64,000 nucleotides of DNA, from assembly GCF_001628715.1 (NCBI RefSeq), contig NZ_CP011120.1:2527501-2591500 (forward strand). Direction: 5' to 3'. A model generated the notes under the pieces. The model searched no databases and had not been told where the DNA came from. It worked only from the letters and a program-made list of their open reading frames with translations. The position numbers were made by a program, and so were the translations under genes. This document shows, piece after piece, positions 53,701 through 63,908 of this stretch. Position 1 is the stretch's first letter. Every line of letters begins with the position of its first letter. Source of the DNA: Acetobacter oryzifermentans. Its GTDB lineage: Bacteria > Pseudomonadota > Alphaproteobacteria > Acetobacterales > Acetobacteraceae.

Positions 53701-54204
53701 TCAGGCTGCCTTGCGCGCAAGAGCGGCAGGCAAACCAGCCAGCGCCTGATCAACAAGCCCTGCGGCTTTCTGTTCATCAAGCGTCTGAGGAATAACACCA
53801 TTGGCAGCCTGTACAGCCACATCAATTGCAAGCTGGCGCACTTCTTTAATAGCAGCACGTTCTACAGCAGCAATACGATCACGTGCCATTTGTTCATGGC
53901 GCTGCACAGCGGCTTCTGCCTCTGCGCGTGCTTTCTGGGCCATTTCGGCAGCCTGCTGATGAGCCTGCTCCACATAAGATTTGGCTTCTGCCAGTGCCTG
54001 CTCACGATCACGCGTGGCATCTTCTAGCATCTGCTCTGCTTCTCTTCTCAAGCGGGCAGCTTCATCCAGTTCTTCACGGATACGGTTGGCGCGGCTGTCC
54101 AGAATGGTGGCAATAGGCCCCCAAATCTTTTTACCAACCAGCACAAAGAACAGAACAAACGAAACAGCGACCCAGAAACCCGCTTCGTGAAAAATGCCAG
54201 ACAT
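53701..54204 (-). CDS. atpF: ATP synthase F0 subunit b
   Basis: 167 residues: one membrane helix (about 7-27) and a long amphipathic coiled coil rich in Glu, Ala, Arg. GGGGGAA lies eight bases before the ATG. Together with b' it forms the peripheral stalk. Last gene of the F0 operon atpI-atpB-atpE-atpF'-atpF, 23 bases after atpF'. Confidence 0.94.
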   Translation of the reverse strand: MSGIFHEAGFWVAVSFVLFFVLVGKKIWGPIATILDSRANRIREELDEAARLRREAEQMLEDATRDREQALAEAKSYVEQAHQQAAEMAQKARAEAEAAVQRHEQMARDRIAAVERAAIKEVRQLAIDVAVQAANGVIPQTLDEQKAAGLVDQALAGLPAALARKAA

Positions 54205-54227
54205 GACGAAAATTCCCCCGGAGCTGG

Positions 54228-54827
54228 TCAGATAGTGCTGTGCGCCGAAGCGCTTTCAACCTTCTGGGCAACAAGCTGAGCATCAGGCACAATACCCGTC
54301 AGACGCTGAACCAGAGCCTGCGTGGTATCACCCGCAATTTCTTTAAGCGCACTTAATGCACGCATTTTTTCCTCAGCCACGCGTTTTTCGGCATCAGCAA
54401 TTTCTGCTGTTACCCGCGCGTTGATTTCCTGCATCTGCTGTTCGGCTGCTTTATGTTCTTCTGCCAGAACCTGATCAAGATGCGCCTGGGCTTCTGCCAT
54501 AGCATCTTTACGGGCCTGCTGAAGTTCAGCAACAGCTTTATCGGCATCCTGCTTGGCCGCACGTGCAATTTCCAGATCCCCGGAAATACGCTTGCTACGG
54601 TCTTCCAGCACCCGGGCAATACCGGGCAGCATGGCTTTGCTGAGCACCATATAAAAGACGAAGAAAATTACCGCGCCCCACATAACCTGACCGGTTACAA
54701 GGGGGTTGGCAAAATCTAGCTGAGGCATTCCCGTGGCATATGCACCAGGCGCGGAAACGGCCAGAAGAGACACACCGGAAACCGTTGCGAACAGACCGGC
54801 ACGAAGCATCTTCTTAATCACACCCAC
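54228..54827 (-). CDS. ATP synthase F0 subunit b'
   Basis: 199 residues starting with GTG at 54827 (GGAGAA seven bases upstream). A hydrophobic N-terminal segment (about 9-33) ending GAYATG resembles a signal peptide or first helix, followed by the membrane anchor VMWGAVIFFVFYMVLSKAMLP and the long coiled coil typical of b'. The presence of distinct b and b' marks an alphaproteobacterial or photosynthetic-type stalk. Gene 31 bases downstream of atpE. Confidence 0.92.
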   Translation of the reverse strand: MGVIKKMLRAGLFATVSGVSLLAVSAPGAYATGMPQLDFANPLVTGQVMWGAVIFFVFYMVLSKAMLPGIARVLEDRSKRISGDLEIARAAKQDADKAVAELQQARKDAMAEAQAHLDQVLAEEHKAAEQQMQEINARVTAEIADAEKRVAEEKMRALSALKEIAGDTTQALVQRLTGIVPDAQLVAQKVESASAHSTI

Positions 54828-54858
54828 AGGAATGTTCTCCTCTTTCCTGAAAGCTTTC

Positions 54859-55083
54859 TCAGACGAACAGGATCAGGAACGCGATCAGCAGCGCGAACAG
54901 AGCGATAGCTTCTGTCAGAGCAAAGCCGAGCATACCCAGACCGAACACATGCGGACGGGAAGCCGGGTTGCGCGCAATGCTGCTTACCAGCGTGGAGAAG
55001 ATGTTGCCGAGGCCGATACCAACGCCGGCAAGGGCGATCACGGCGATACCTGCACCGATTTCCCGGGCTGCAGCGATGTCCAT
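54859..55083 (-). CDS. atpE: ATP synthase F0 subunit c
   Basis: 74 residues from the ATG at 55083 (AAGGA ten bases upstream; GTG at 55092 is in frame but too close to it). Two membrane hairpin helices with the polar loop [10 protein letters not shown] and the proton-carrying Glu in [14 protein letters not shown]. It forms the rotor ring. The hydrophobicity and loop are complete. Confidence 0.96.
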   Translation of the reverse strand: MDIAAAREIGAGIAVIALAGVGIGLGNIFSTLVSSIARNPASRPHVFGLGMLGFALTEAIALFALLIAFLILFV

Positions 55084-55138
55084 ATCAGTCACTTCCTTGT
55101 TTCAAGTACAGTTCAAACGAAACGGGCAAAGCAGCTCC

Positions 55139-55888
55139 TCAGTGAGCCACGGCCTCCCGCAGGTAGATGCACGTTAGAATGGCAAACACATAGGCCTGCA
55201 ACACACCAACAAGCAACTCAAGAGCCATCAGTGCCACGTTAATGGCAATCGGCCCAACCGCAAACACGTCACCCACCACACCAAAACCGGCGAGCATGAC
55301 AACAAAGCTTGCGAAAATATCGAACATGACATGCCCGGCAACCATGTTGGCGAACAGTCGGATGGAGAGGCTGACAGGACGCGAAAGAAAAGAAAGAATT
55401 TCAATCGGGATCAGCAGCGGAGCCAGGAATGGGCTAGCGCCTTCCGGCATAAAGTGCGCAAAGAAATGCAGCCCCTGCACCTTAAGGGAGACAATAACCG
55501 TAAGCACAAACACCATCATGGCCAACGCAAAGGTTACAGCAATATGGCTGGTAAACGTAAAGGAAAACGGCAGCAGACCAATATAGTTACCGGCCAGAAT
55601 AAAGAAGAACAGCGTGAAGATGAATGGGAAGAAAGCCGTGCCTTCTGGCCCGATCGTATCAACCGCCATGTTATGAATAAATTCGTAACAAACTTCTGCT
55701 GCGGCCTGCAAACGCCCGGGAACCACCGCTGCTGGGCGCATACCAAAATACAGGAATGCCAGAACCAGACACACTGCCACAATCATGTACAGGGGGGATT
55801 GGCTGAAACGCAATGCTTCGCCCAGCCCACCAAGAACGGGATGAAGCTCAAACTGTTCAAGTACGTTGATGCTGGAACCGCCCGCCAC
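55139..55888 (-). CDS. atpB: ATP synthase F0 subunit a
   Basis: 249 residues starting with GTG at 55888 (AGGAG seven bases upstream). The stator Arg is in LSIRLFANMVAGHVMFDI, and the membrane helices and ending LTCIYLREAVAH match subunit a. It conducts protons to the c ring. Gene lies between atpI and atpE. Confidence 0.96.
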   Translation of the reverse strand: MAGGSSINVLEQFELHPVLGGLGEALRFSQSPLYMIVAVCLVLAFLYFGMRPAAVVPGRLQAAAEVCYEFIHNMAVDTIGPEGTAFFPFIFTLFFFILAGNYIGLLPFSFTFTSHIAVTFALAMMVFVLTVIVSLKVQGLHFFAHFMPEGASPFLAPLLIPIEILSFLSRPVSLSIRLFANMVAGHVMFDIFASFVVMLAGFGVVGDVFAVGPIAINVALMALELLVGVLQAYVFAILTCIYLREAVAH

Positions 55889-55943
55889 AACCGCTCTCCT
55901 AAAACCCTTTACCGCATCCGAATCATATCCGGATTACAGCTTC

Positions 55944-56246
55944 TTACTTACCGTCTATCGACTTGACCAGCCGCCAAACATTCAGCACGCCAGCACCTCC
56001 GCCCATCAGTGCGAAAATAATGAGAAAAACTGCCCGGGTTTTCAGCCAGTGATCTAGCTCCCACCCAATGGCAACGCCCACTATCAGTGCTGAAAGCATT
56101 TCTGCCCCAGCTCTTAGCGCCAACCCAGGAAGAGATTGCTCTACAGCATCTTCTTTCTCGGCTGAATCTTCCTTTTTTTCCAGACCGGAGCGGCGTTCTG
56201 CCGCCTTTAGCCGAGCATCAAAGGAATCGTTACCGTTCTTACTCAT
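55944..56246 (-). CDS. atpI: AtpI-like ATP synthase assembly protein
   Basis: 100 residues from the ATG at 56246 (AAGG eight bases upstream). A charged N-terminus (ERRSGLEKKEDSAEKEDAVE) and two membrane helices with the family motif GWELDHWLKTRAVFLIIF fit AtpI, an inner-membrane factor that helps c-ring assembly. First gene of the F0 operon, 55 bases before atpB. The 56295-56365 gap to ftsY is short. Confidence 0.85.
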   Translation of the reverse strand: MSKNGNDSFDARLKAAERRSGLEKKEDSAEKEDAVEQSLPGLALRAGAEMLSALIVGVAIGWELDHWLKTRAVFLIIFALMGGGAGVLNVWRLVKSIDGK

Positions 56247-56365
56247 TCTTCGCCCCTTCAGAGGGGTGCAGGCGCTTGCTAACGGGGCTGTCATATCCTG
56301 TCAAGAAACCATGATGGGTAGATGCATCAAAATCTGTCTTTTCCATCATAATTCCCCACAAAAAA

Positions 56366-57295
56366 TCAGACTGTGTCCGTCACACCCACTAAACCGCGCG
56401 CATAATCCACAGCGGAGAACGGCCGCAGATCTTCTGCCTGTTCACCTACACCCACAGCATGCACAGGCAACCCAAACTGATCAGCCAGCGCCACCACAAT
56501 GCCCCCACGGGCAGAACCATCCAATTTTGTCACGACCAAACCGGTCACATTCACAAGTTCGCGAAACACACGCACCTGCTCCACGGCATTCTGGCCAGTT
56601 GTGGCATCTAACACCAACAACACGGAATGTGGTGCTGTTTCATCGAACTTACGCATGACGCGAATAATCTTGGCAAGTTCTTCCATCAACGCACTTTTAT
56701 TGTGCAAGCGGCCAGCCGTATCTACAAACAGCAGATCAGCCCCTTCCGCCTTACCGCGCTTAAGTGCCTCAAAGGCCAGACCAGCCGCATCTGCACCGGG
56801 AGGACCGGCAATAACCGGGCAACCCGTTCTTTCACCCCAGATCTGCAACTGCTCTACAGCAGCGGCGCGGAAGGTATCACCCGCCACCATCATCACCTTC
56901 TTACCTTCTTCGGTAAAAAAGCGGGCCATTTTGCCAATAGTGGTGGTTTTACCTACGCCATTCACACCTACCACCAGCACAACATGGGGTTTGTGTTCTG
57001 GATCAGGCTCAAAAGGCTTTGCAACGGGCTTAAGAATCGCGGCAATTTCGTCTGCCAAAGTTGTCCGGATTTCCTCATCCGTCACTTCGGTTCCGAAACG
57101 GGAGGAACGGAAGGATTCGATAATACGCTCTGCAACAGCCGGGCCCATATCTGCTGTAATCAGCAGGTCTTCCAGCTCTTCCAGCGCTTCGTCATCCAGC
57201 TTGCGCTTGGTGAAAATGCCCGTAATCCCCCCACCCAGTTTTTGGGTGGAACGCGACAAGCCCTGCTTGAGACGAGAGAAAAAACCAAGCGCCAT
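56366..57295 (-). CDS. ftsY: Signal recognition particle receptor FtsY
   Basis: 309 residues: a short basic amphipathic N-terminus without the long acidic A-domain of E. coli, then the N domain, and the G domain with GVNGVGKTTTIGKMA (G1), VDTAGRLHNKSALMEEL (G3) and TKLDGSARGG (G4). It receives ribosome-SRP complexes at the membrane. It begins directly after mtaB (one base gap), a chain mtaB-ftsY downstream of dapF. Confidence 0.96.
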   Translation of the reverse strand: MALGFFSRLKQGLSRSTQKLGGGITGIFTKRKLDDEALEELEDLLITADMGPAVAERIIESFRSSRFGTEVTDEEIRTTLADEIAAILKPVAKPFEPDPEHKPHVVLVVGVNGVGKTTTIGKMARFFTEEGKKVMMVAGDTFRAAAVEQLQIWGERTGCPVIAGPPGADAAGLAFEALKRGKAEGADLLFVDTAGRLHNKSALMEELAKIIRVMRKFDETAPHSVLLVLDATTGQNAVEQVRVFRELVNVTGLVVTKLDGSARGGIVVALADQFGLPVHAVGVGEQAEDLRPFSAVDYARGLVGVTDTV

Positions 57296-57296
57296 C

Positions 57297-58541
57297 TCAG
57301 ATCCTTTCCACCACCAGCCCGGCCTTATCGGCCATTGTGGGCTGAAGGGTTATAATTTCCCCCACTTCGGCTTCACCCTGCGCAAGCCGCACTGGCGCAA
57401 ACTGTTCACTATGGCCGGTTGTGGGGGTTTCCATCAGCACACGTAGCGGCTGACCTATAAGACTTTCATAATACCGGGCGGCAGAAACCGCCCCCACCTC
57501 CCGCAACTGCGCAGCACGTGCCTTGCGCTCGGGCACAGGCACCGCGCGCATACGCGCAGCAGGCGTTCCTGGGCGTTCACTATACGGAAAGACATGCAGA
57601 TACGGCAGCGCCTGCTGAGCAAGAAAATTGCGTGTTTCTTCAAACAGCGATTCGTCTTCTGTTGGAAAGCCCGCAATAATATCAGCACCAATTCCAATAT
57701 CTGGCCGCAAGCTTCTGGCACGTTCCACCACCCGCGCCGCATCGGCCACCAAATGCCGCCTCTTCATACGTTTAAGAATAAGGTCTGACCCAGCTTGCAA
57801 AGAAAGATGCAGATACGGCATAAAACGCGGCTCTTCTGCCAGAAGCTGCCAGATATCCTCGTCAATTTCTACCGGATCAACCGAAGACAGACGCATCCGC
57901 TCCAACTCTGGCACCAAACGCAACACACGGCGGCAAAGCTGACCAAGCACCGGTTTGCCGGGCAGATCTTCCCCCCAGGATGTCATATCTACCCCGGTGA
58001 GCACGACTTCCCGATACCCAGACTGCACCAAAGCACGCACCTGCTCCACCACTGCACCAACTGGTACAGACCGGGAAGGCCCGCGTCCAAACGGAATGAT
58101 GCAAAACGTGCACCGATGATTGCACCCTTGCTGAACCTGCACAAAGGCCCGTGTACGGCCTGCAAATTCAGTAACCAGATGCGCGGCGGTTTCCTTGGCC
58201 GCCATGATATCGGATACAGCAAGCGGCTGAGACAAAGCAGCGGCAGACCAACTTTCGGCCTTTAGCTTTTCCTCATTCCCCAACACACGGGCTACGCCGG
58301 GCAGATCACTCCAGCTTTCGGGGTTAATCTGGGCAGCACACCCGGTAACCACAATACGAGCGTCCGGGTTTTCACGATGCGCCCGACGAATAGCCTGTCG
58401 CGCCTGCCGCTCTGCTTCTCCCGTAACGGCACAGGTGTTCACGATAATTACATTATCCAGTGAAGATGCGTGATTACGCATCACTTCACTTTCCCATGTG
58501 TTCAAACGGCAGCCAAATGTGAGAATTTCCGGCTTGCTCAT
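57297..58541 (-). CDS. mtaB: tRNA t6A37 methylthiotransferase MtaB
   Basis: 414 residues. UPF0004 domain with the first Cys in [12 protein letters not shown] and [18 protein letters not shown], radical-SAM domain with [20 protein letters not shown], and a short TRAM-like C-terminus. It adds a methylthio group to N6-threonylcarbamoyladenosine 37 (ms2t6A) with two iron-sulfur clusters. The start overlaps dapF by four bases, the stop abuts ftsY, so dapF-mtaB-ftsY are co-transcribed. Confidence 0.94.
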   Translation of the reverse strand: MSKPEILTFGCRLNTWESEVMRNHASSLDNVIIVNTCAVTGEAERQARQAIRRAHRENPDARIVVTGCAAQINPESWSDLPGVARVLGNEEKLKAESWSAAALSQPLAVSDIMAAKETAAHLVTEFAGRTRAFVQVQQGCNHRCTFCIIPFGRGPSRSVPVGAVVEQVRALVQSGYREVVLTGVDMTSWGEDLPGKPVLGQLCRRVLRLVPELERMRLSSVDPVEIDEDIWQLLAEEPRFMPYLHLSLQAGSDLILKRMKRRHLVADAARVVERARSLRPDIGIGADIIAGFPTEDESLFEETRNFLAQQALPYLHVFPYSERPGTPAARMRAVPVPERKARAAQLREVGAVSAARYYESLIGQPLRVLMETPTTGHSEQFAPVRLAQGEAEVGEIITLQPTMADKAGLVVERI

Positions 58542-59350
58542 TCCGGGTACGCGGCCAGATCAACCGTCCCTTCAAAAGCTGTTGTTGCAGAGCCTGTCAT
58601 GAGCACATGATTGTTTGGTGCCCATTCAATCTGCAAAATACCACCATCCAGCTCGACTTCACACACACGCTCTACCAAACCGCGCCGCGCCGCATTCACC
58701 ACCGCGGCACATGCGCCAGAACCACAGGCCTCCGTCACACCGGCTCCACGTTCATGCACCTTAAGCCGCATACGTGCAGATCCATCAATACGCGCAAACC
58801 CAATATTGGCCCGTTCAGGAAAAAGCGGATCATGCTCCAGCGCCTGCCCTTGGGAGAGACGCGCAAAATCTTCCACAAAAAACGTTGCGTGCGGGTTCCC
58901 CATAGATGCAGCCGCGGGATCACCCTCCAATGGCAGATGCAGCGTATCCATTTCCGCAACCAAAGGCACATCCTGCCAGTTCAGGCGAGGTTCACCCATA
59001 TCTACCGTAATCAGCCCGTTTTCTTCTATCCGTGCAGGCAAACGCCCAGCACGCGTTTGCAGCACAGGCGTTCTGTTGTCCGTTTCACGCCAGATCAGAT
59101 CAGCCACACAGCGTGATGCATTTCCGCACGCGCCTGCCTCTGATCCATCGGGATTAAAAAAGCGCACAAAAACGTCTGCCCCTTCCGCACAGGCCGGACG
59201 CAACGTTACCAACTGGTCACACCCAATGCCACGGTGCCTATGCGCCAAGGCAGCAATACGGGCTGGCGTAAGGGGCAAATGCCCACCACGCTCGTCCAGA
59301 ATGACGAAATCATTCCCCAGACCATGCATTTTACGGAAAGATGTCAGCAT
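58538..59350 (-). CDS. dapF: Diaminopimelate epimerase
   Basis: 270 residues. The two catalytic Cys are in [14 protein letters not shown] and [13 protein letters not shown]. The opening [18 protein letters not shown] is the family signature. It epimerises LL- to meso-diaminopimelate for lysine and peptidoglycan. First gene of a dapF-mtaB-ftsY unit. Confidence 0.97.
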   Translation of the reverse strand: MLTSFRKMHGLGNDFVILDERGGHLPLTPARIAALAHRHRGIGCDQLVTLRPACAEGADVFVRFFNPDGSEAGACGNASRCVADLIWRETDNRTPVLQTRAGRLPARIEENGLITVDMGEPRLNWQDVPLVAEMDTLHLPLEGDPAAASMGNPHATFFVEDFARLSQGQALEHDPLFPERANIGFARIDGSARMRLKVHERGAGVTEACGSGACAAVVNAARRGLVERVCEVELDGGILQIEWAPNNHVLMTGSATTAFEGTVDLAAYPE

Positions 59351-59455
59351 GCTGTGGCTTATACGCCACTTTAAGCGCCGATGCCATGAGAGAAAGCAGC
59401 CAACAGGCCCGGAAATCAGTCTTTTCCGCGCCCTGCTGGCATAATTGTAACGTGC

Positions 59456-59857
59456 TTACACAAAGCGCCCCGGAGCACCGCGCTGCAATACTTCAATTTT
59501 ATAACCATCCGGGTCTGTCAGAAAGAAGAACTGCCCAACCACATGGCCTTTGTTTTCCAGCGTTTTAACCGGCGTAACCGGGTGCCCGGCAGCTTCCATA
59601 CGCGCATGTTCACGCTGCACATCTGCAACAGACACGGCAAGATGGCCGTAACCCTCACCTAAATTATAAGGCTCAGTCCGCCCGTGGTTAATTGTAAGTT
59701 CAAGCTCAAATGTCTGCTCATCATTTGCCAGATATACCAATGTAAAACTCTCAAATTCAAACCGACCCACAGGTTTGATGCCTAACGTATCTGCATAAAA
59801 ATGTGTGGATCGTGCCTCATCCAACACCCGCAACATGCTGTGGATCATCTTGGCCAT
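59456..59857 (-). CDS. gloA: Lactoylglutathione lyase (glyoxalase I)
   Basis: 133 residues with AAAGGAA upstream of the ATG. VOC fold with the metal and glutathione region IHSMLRVLDEARSTHFYADT, and LELTINHGRTEPYNLGEGYG, GHLAVSVADV, and DPDGYKIEVLQ near the C-terminus. It converts the methylglyoxal-glutathione hemithioacetal to S-lactoylglutathione. It stands alone. Confidence 0.93.
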   Translation of the reverse strand: MAKMIHSMLRVLDEARSTHFYADTLGIKPVGRFEFESFTLVYLANDEQTFELELTINHGRTEPYNLGEGYGHLAVSVADVQREHARMEAAGHPVTPVKTLENKGHVVGQFFFLTDPDGYKIEVLQRGAPGRFV

Positions 59858-59974
59858 AAAAATATTCCTTTACCAAACAGAGCATAATAAAAACCGAAGC
59901 CTGTGCTTAACGCACATCTTTTTTCCCTGAAATTATTTTTTAAGGAGAGAGCTCTTTACGGCAAGGCAAGGAAA

Positions 59975-61972
59975 ATGGTTCACATTCATATAAGAACCAC
60001 TTCAACAATATTTGAAAAGCGAATGCGCATCTTCCGCCAGTTTTCCTGCCGCATGGCACATCATATTAAAACAGGCCTATGCATGGGCACTGTGCTGGCT
60101 TCTGGCGGAATGGCCATGAATTACGCTTTTCCGGCTTATGCCGCGGCAGATGATGCGGCCTCCCTTGATGCGTTGGAACAGCAAATTTCGCGCATTCAAG
60201 CCGAACAGCACGAATTGCAAAAAGCGTTGGTAAGCGTGCAAAAGCAGATTGCCCAGCGGCGCGGCACAGCACACGCCAGCAATGGCAACTCCTCTACGGG
60301 CAGGGCTGTTTCTGGCAGCCACCACGCAGTTGCCAACTCAGGTTCAGGCTCTGGTGTTACCGTTGCCATGCAGGATGGCACAATTGCCAGCACAGCCTCC
60401 ACTGATCCAGGTATTAGTGCGCCAGCCTCAACGCGTTCTGGCGGCTCCTTGCGCCATGCTATGGGCCCAGATGCACAACCTGTGTTTTCTGGCAAAAATG
60501 ATACCCCGGAAGTGGAATCTGTTGTCGGGCATCGCGCAGAAGATATGATTGCCCGCATTGCAGACAACCAGGTTGGCGCGCATCAGCGTGAAACTGCTGG
60601 CGCACAGGCTGCTGGCGCGCTGGGTGACCACGGGGTGTTCCACCTTGGGCCGCTTACCCTGATTTTGGGTGGTTTTTTGGATGCCGCAGCGGTGGAATCA
60701 AACCGCCATACCTCCACCGGCACCTTCAACTATTGGGCGGACATGCCTTACAAAGGGGATGCCCGTTACCATACAGACAACTTTGAGGGTAGCGCACGTT
60801 ACAGCCGCATTTCTCTTATGGCTCGCGGCAACATAGATAAAAACTCCACCATTTCCGGCTTTTACGAAATGGACTTCGGGGCTGGCGCCTCCACAACAGA
60901 TCCGTACGAAAGTAACAGCTACACTTTCCGTATGCGCCAGCTTTATATGGCCTACGATAACAGTGCTCTGAACTTCCACTTTCTGGCTGGGCAAGCATGG
61001 AGCATGCTCACACCAGGCCGCGTGGGTATTATTCCGCGTCAGGAAAATCTACCACTCACCATCGAATCCTCCATGCTGGCAGGCCAGACATGGGCGCGGC
61101 AGCTACAGTTCCGGTTTGTAAAAGACTTTTTCCAACACAGACTGTGGGCCGGTCTTTCCATCGAAAACTCGGCCACGCTGTATAATGTTGACAGCTTTTC
61201 CAGTGTGACGGATGGGCAAGTGCGCTTACCAAACGGGCGTATTGCAACCATAGGGTATGACGGCACCGGCCTGACCAACAATGCCCTTTTCCCTAACGAA
61301 ATTGCTCCAGACATTATTGGCAAACTGGCATGGGACCCACACTGGGGCCACTACGAAGTTGAAGGCATTCTGCACTTTCCTCATACACGTGTTTCTGAAC
61401 TTGGGGGCGGGCGCAACCATACTGCCATTGCTGGTGGTGGTGGTGGCTCTGTTGTCCTTCCAGTTCTGCCGCATAAGGTAGAGGTGCGTCTTGCTGGTTT
61501 GGCTGGGGTGGGTATTGGCCGTTACGGGTCTGTGCTGCTGCCGGATGCCACGCTTAATTCTAAAGGTGAACCCTCACCAATTCCATCCATACAAGGCACG
61601 GCTGGTATCATTGCCCATCCTAACCAACTTATCGATGTGTATGGTTACTTTGGGTATCAGCAGGCTGGACGTCGTTACTTTAATGCCAATGGCTCTGCCT
61701 ATGGGTATGGCAACCCATCGTTTGATAACAGCGGCTGTAATGTTGAAATGGCCACCGAGCTTTCAACCCTTGGCTGCACAGGCAACACCCGCAGCGTCAT
61801 GGAAGCCACCGTTGGCGCATGGTATCGTTTCTTCAAGGGCCATTACGGCACTGTGGAAGCCGGTTTGCAGCTTGCTTATTCCCGCCGCAAGGCTTGGGAA
61901 GGGCTAGGTGGCGCGCCAAGTGCTGGTATGAGCCAGGTTTTTATGGATTTCCGCTATCTTCCTTTCCAGTAA
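59975..61972 (+). CDS. Outer-membrane porin, DcaP-like
   Basis: 665 residues from the ATG at 59975 (AAGG eight bases upstream); the frame opens at 59903. A long signal peptide runs to about residue 56 (FPAYAAADD). A coiled coil (about 60-95: LEQQISRIQAEQHELQKAL) is followed by a Ser/Gly-rich linker and a beta-barrel of about 430 residues with alternating hydrophobic strands (SRISLMARGNIDKNSTISGF; FRMRQLYMAYDNSAL). This coil-plus-barrel design is that of DcaP-type trimeric porins. The end YLPFQ lacks the usual terminal Phe, although Phe is next to last. The solute is unknown. Confidence 0.83.
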   Translation: MVHIHIRTTSTIFEKRMRIFRQFSCRMAHHIKTGLCMGTVLASGGMAMNYAFPAYAAADDAASLDALEQQISRIQAEQHELQKALVSVQKQIAQRRGTAHASNGNSSTGRAVSGSHHAVANSGSGSGVTVAMQDGTIASTASTDPGISAPASTRSGGSLRHAMGPDAQPVFSGKNDTPEVESVVGHRAEDMIARIADNQVGAHQRETAGAQAAGALGDHGVFHLGPLTLILGGFLDAAAVESNRHTSTGTFNYWADMPYKGDARYHTDNFEGSARYSRISLMARGNIDKNSTISGFYEMDFGAGASTTDPYESNSYTFRMRQLYMAYDNSALNFHFLAGQAWSMLTPGRVGIIPRQENLPLTIESSMLAGQTWARQLQFRFVKDFFQHRLWAGLSIENSATLYNVDSFSSVTDGQVRLPNGRIATIGYDGTGLTNNALFPNEIAPDIIGKLAWDPHWGHYEVEGILHFPHTRVSELGGGRNHTAIAGGGGGSVVLPVLPHKVEVRLAGLAGVGIGRYGSVLLPDATLNSKGEPSPIPSIQGTAGIIAHPNQLIDVYGYFGYQQAGRRYFNANGSAYGYGNPSFDNSGCNVEMATELSTLGCTGNTRSVMEATVGAWYRFFKGHYGTVEAGLQLAYSRRKAWEGLGGAPSAGMSQVFMDFRYLPFQ

Positions 61973-62093
61973 AAGCGCATAATTCCTGTGCTATAAAATC
62001 ATGCAGTACAGGGTTCTGCCGTCAAACTACTAGCTTTTCCGGGCAGGAACCTTTATCTCGCATTTCTATTCCCGTTGCCCGGATCCGGATTGT

Positions 62094-63848
62094 ATGCCTT
62101 TTCAGAATGCTCCTGCCCCTCTCGCTCGTGCTCTTGCTGCACGCGGCTTTACTGCTCCTACCGCTGTTCAGGCCGCCGTTCTGGCCGATGATGCCAAAAA
62201 TCGCGACCTGCTGGTTTCAGCCCGCACCGGATCTGGCAAAACTGTTGCTTTCGGCCTAACGCTGGCTGACCTGCTACTGAATGATGCAGGCCGCTGCGTG
62301 CCGTCTGGCGCGCCTATTGCTCTGGTTATTGCCCCCACGCGTGAACTTGCTTTGCAGGTACGCAGTGAGCTGGAATGGCTGTACGCCGAAACCGGCGCAC
62401 GGATTGTTTCTTGCGTTGGTGGCATGGAACCCCGCAAGGAAGCCCGCGCCCTTGCCTCTGGCTGCCACATTGTTGTGGGCACGCCGGGCCGCCTGTGTGA
62501 CCATCTGCGCCGCGGTGCACTTGATCTTTCACACCTGAAAGCCGTGGTACTGGATGAAGCAGATGAAATGCTTGATCTGGGCTTCCGTGATGAGCTGGAA
62601 ACCCTGCTGGACGCCATGCCCAAAGAGCGGCGTACCCTGCTGTTTTCCGCAACCATTGCCCGCGATATTGCAGCCCTTGCACGCCGCTATCAGCAGGATG
62701 CCCTGCGCATTGACACGGTGGGGACAAACACCCCCCATGCCGATATTACCTACCGCGCCGTTCTGACAGAACAGGGCGATATGGCAGGCACGGTTGTAAA
62801 CGTACTGCGGCTGATGGAATCCTCCGCTGCCATCGTTTTCTGCCATACGCGTGAAGCTGTACGCCAGTTGCAGGCGATTCTGACGGAACGCGGTTTTTCC
62901 TCCGTCGCCATTTCAGGTGATCTGGGACAGAATGAACGCAGCCGCGCCATAGAAAGCCTGCGCCACGGCCAAGCCCGTGTATGCGTGGCAACAGACGTGG
63001 CCGCTCGCGGTATTGATATTCCGGATTTGGGGCTGGTTATCCATGCCAGCCTGCCTTCCAACCCGGCAACCTTGCTGCATCGCTCCGGTCGTACAGGCCG
63101 CGCAGGCAAAAAAGGCACTTGTGTACTGCTGGTACCGCCAGCACGCAGAAGATTGGCAGAGCGTCTGCTTCAGGCCGCCAAGGTAACCGCAGAATGGAGC
63201 GGTGCCCCTACTCCGGCAGCTATTGCTACTGCGGATGCCGAACGCCTTTTGGCTGCGCCATTCCTTTCTGCCCCAGCACCAGAAGATGCAGAAACACAAA
63301 CGCTGATCAGTCGCCTAGCTGCCGAACACACACCAGAGCAACTTGGGGCGGCCCTTGTTGGCCTGTGGCATAAAAGCCTGCCTGCCCCTGTTTCCGTGCG
63401 GGTGCTCACACCAGATGCACGCCGTGCTGCCCCGCGTGAGCGTGATCCCAACCGTCCTGTGCGCGAAAGAGAACGCGCACCCGCCATGGATGGCAAATGG
63501 TTCCGTCTTTCTGTTGGTCGTGAAGATCGGGCAGACCCCAAATGGCTGGTGCCTATGCTGTGCCGGTTGGGGAACATTAAAAAGCAGGATATCGGGTCTA
63601 TCCGTATCACGCAGGATCATACACTGGTTGAAATTTCTCCAGATAAAGCCGAGCAGTTTGCATCTTGCGCCTCTGCTACGGACCCGGACGAAATTACAGT
63701 TGAACCCGCAGCAGCACCCCGCAAAGGTGGCGGTGGCGGATCTCGCCCAGCCTATGCTGATCGGAAACCAAAAGGTGGTCGCTCTTTTGCACCACGTCGG
63801 GAAGGCGCTAGCAAAAGCAATTCTTCCCGCAAGCGTAAGCCGAAATAA
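62094..63848 (+). CDS. DEAD-box RNA helicase with DbpA-type RNA-binding domain
   Basis: 584 residues: Q motif (GFTAPTAVQAAVL), Walker A SARTGSGKT, PTRELALQ, DEADEMLDLGF, SAT, and in the second RecA domain DVAARGIDIPDL and HRSGRTGRAGK. After about 470 comes a DbpA-like RNA-binding fold (WFRLSVGREDRADPKWLVPM; SIRITQDHTLVEI), then a Gly/Arg/Lys tail (RKGGGGGSRPAYADRKPKGG). The closest functional analogues are DeaD/CsdA and DbpA, which work in ribosome assembly and cold adaptation. I therefore leave the symbol open. It ends in a strong hairpin. Confidence 0.92.
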   Translation: MPFQNAPAPLARALAARGFTAPTAVQAAVLADDAKNRDLLVSARTGSGKTVAFGLTLADLLLNDAGRCVPSGAPIALVIAPTRELALQVRSELEWLYAETGARIVSCVGGMEPRKEARALASGCHIVVGTPGRLCDHLRRGALDLSHLKAVVLDEADEMLDLGFRDELETLLDAMPKERRTLLFSATIARDIAALARRYQQDALRIDTVGTNTPHADITYRAVLTEQGDMAGTVVNVLRLMESSAAIVFCHTREAVRQLQAILTERGFSSVAISGDLGQNERSRAIESLRHGQARVCVATDVAARGIDIPDLGLVIHASLPSNPATLLHRSGRTGRAGKKGTCVLLVPPARRRLAERLLQAAKVTAEWSGAPTPAAIATADAERLLAAPFLSAPAPEDAETQTLISRLAAEHTPEQLGAALVGLWHKSLPAPVSVRVLTPDARRAAPRERDPNRPVRERERAPAMDGKWFRLSVGREDRADPKWLVPMLCRLGNIKKQDIGSIRITQDHTLVEISPDKAEQFASCASATDPDEITVEPAAAPRKGGGGGSRPAYADRKPKGGRSFAPRREGASKSNSSRKRKPK

Positions 63849-63866
63849 ACTTTATACGCATCAACT

Positions 63867-63893
63867 CATCAGGCCGCACGTAGCGGCCTGATG
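63867..63893. terminator. Terminator hairpin between convergent genes
   Basis: CATCAGGCCGC, loop ACGTA, GCGGCCTGATG: a perfect 11-base-pair stem 18 bases after the helicase stop. The T-run after it is short. It sits between the helicase gene and the end of a minus-strand gene. Confidence 0.85.
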
Positions 63894-63908
63894 TCGTTTA
63901 AGCCAGCC

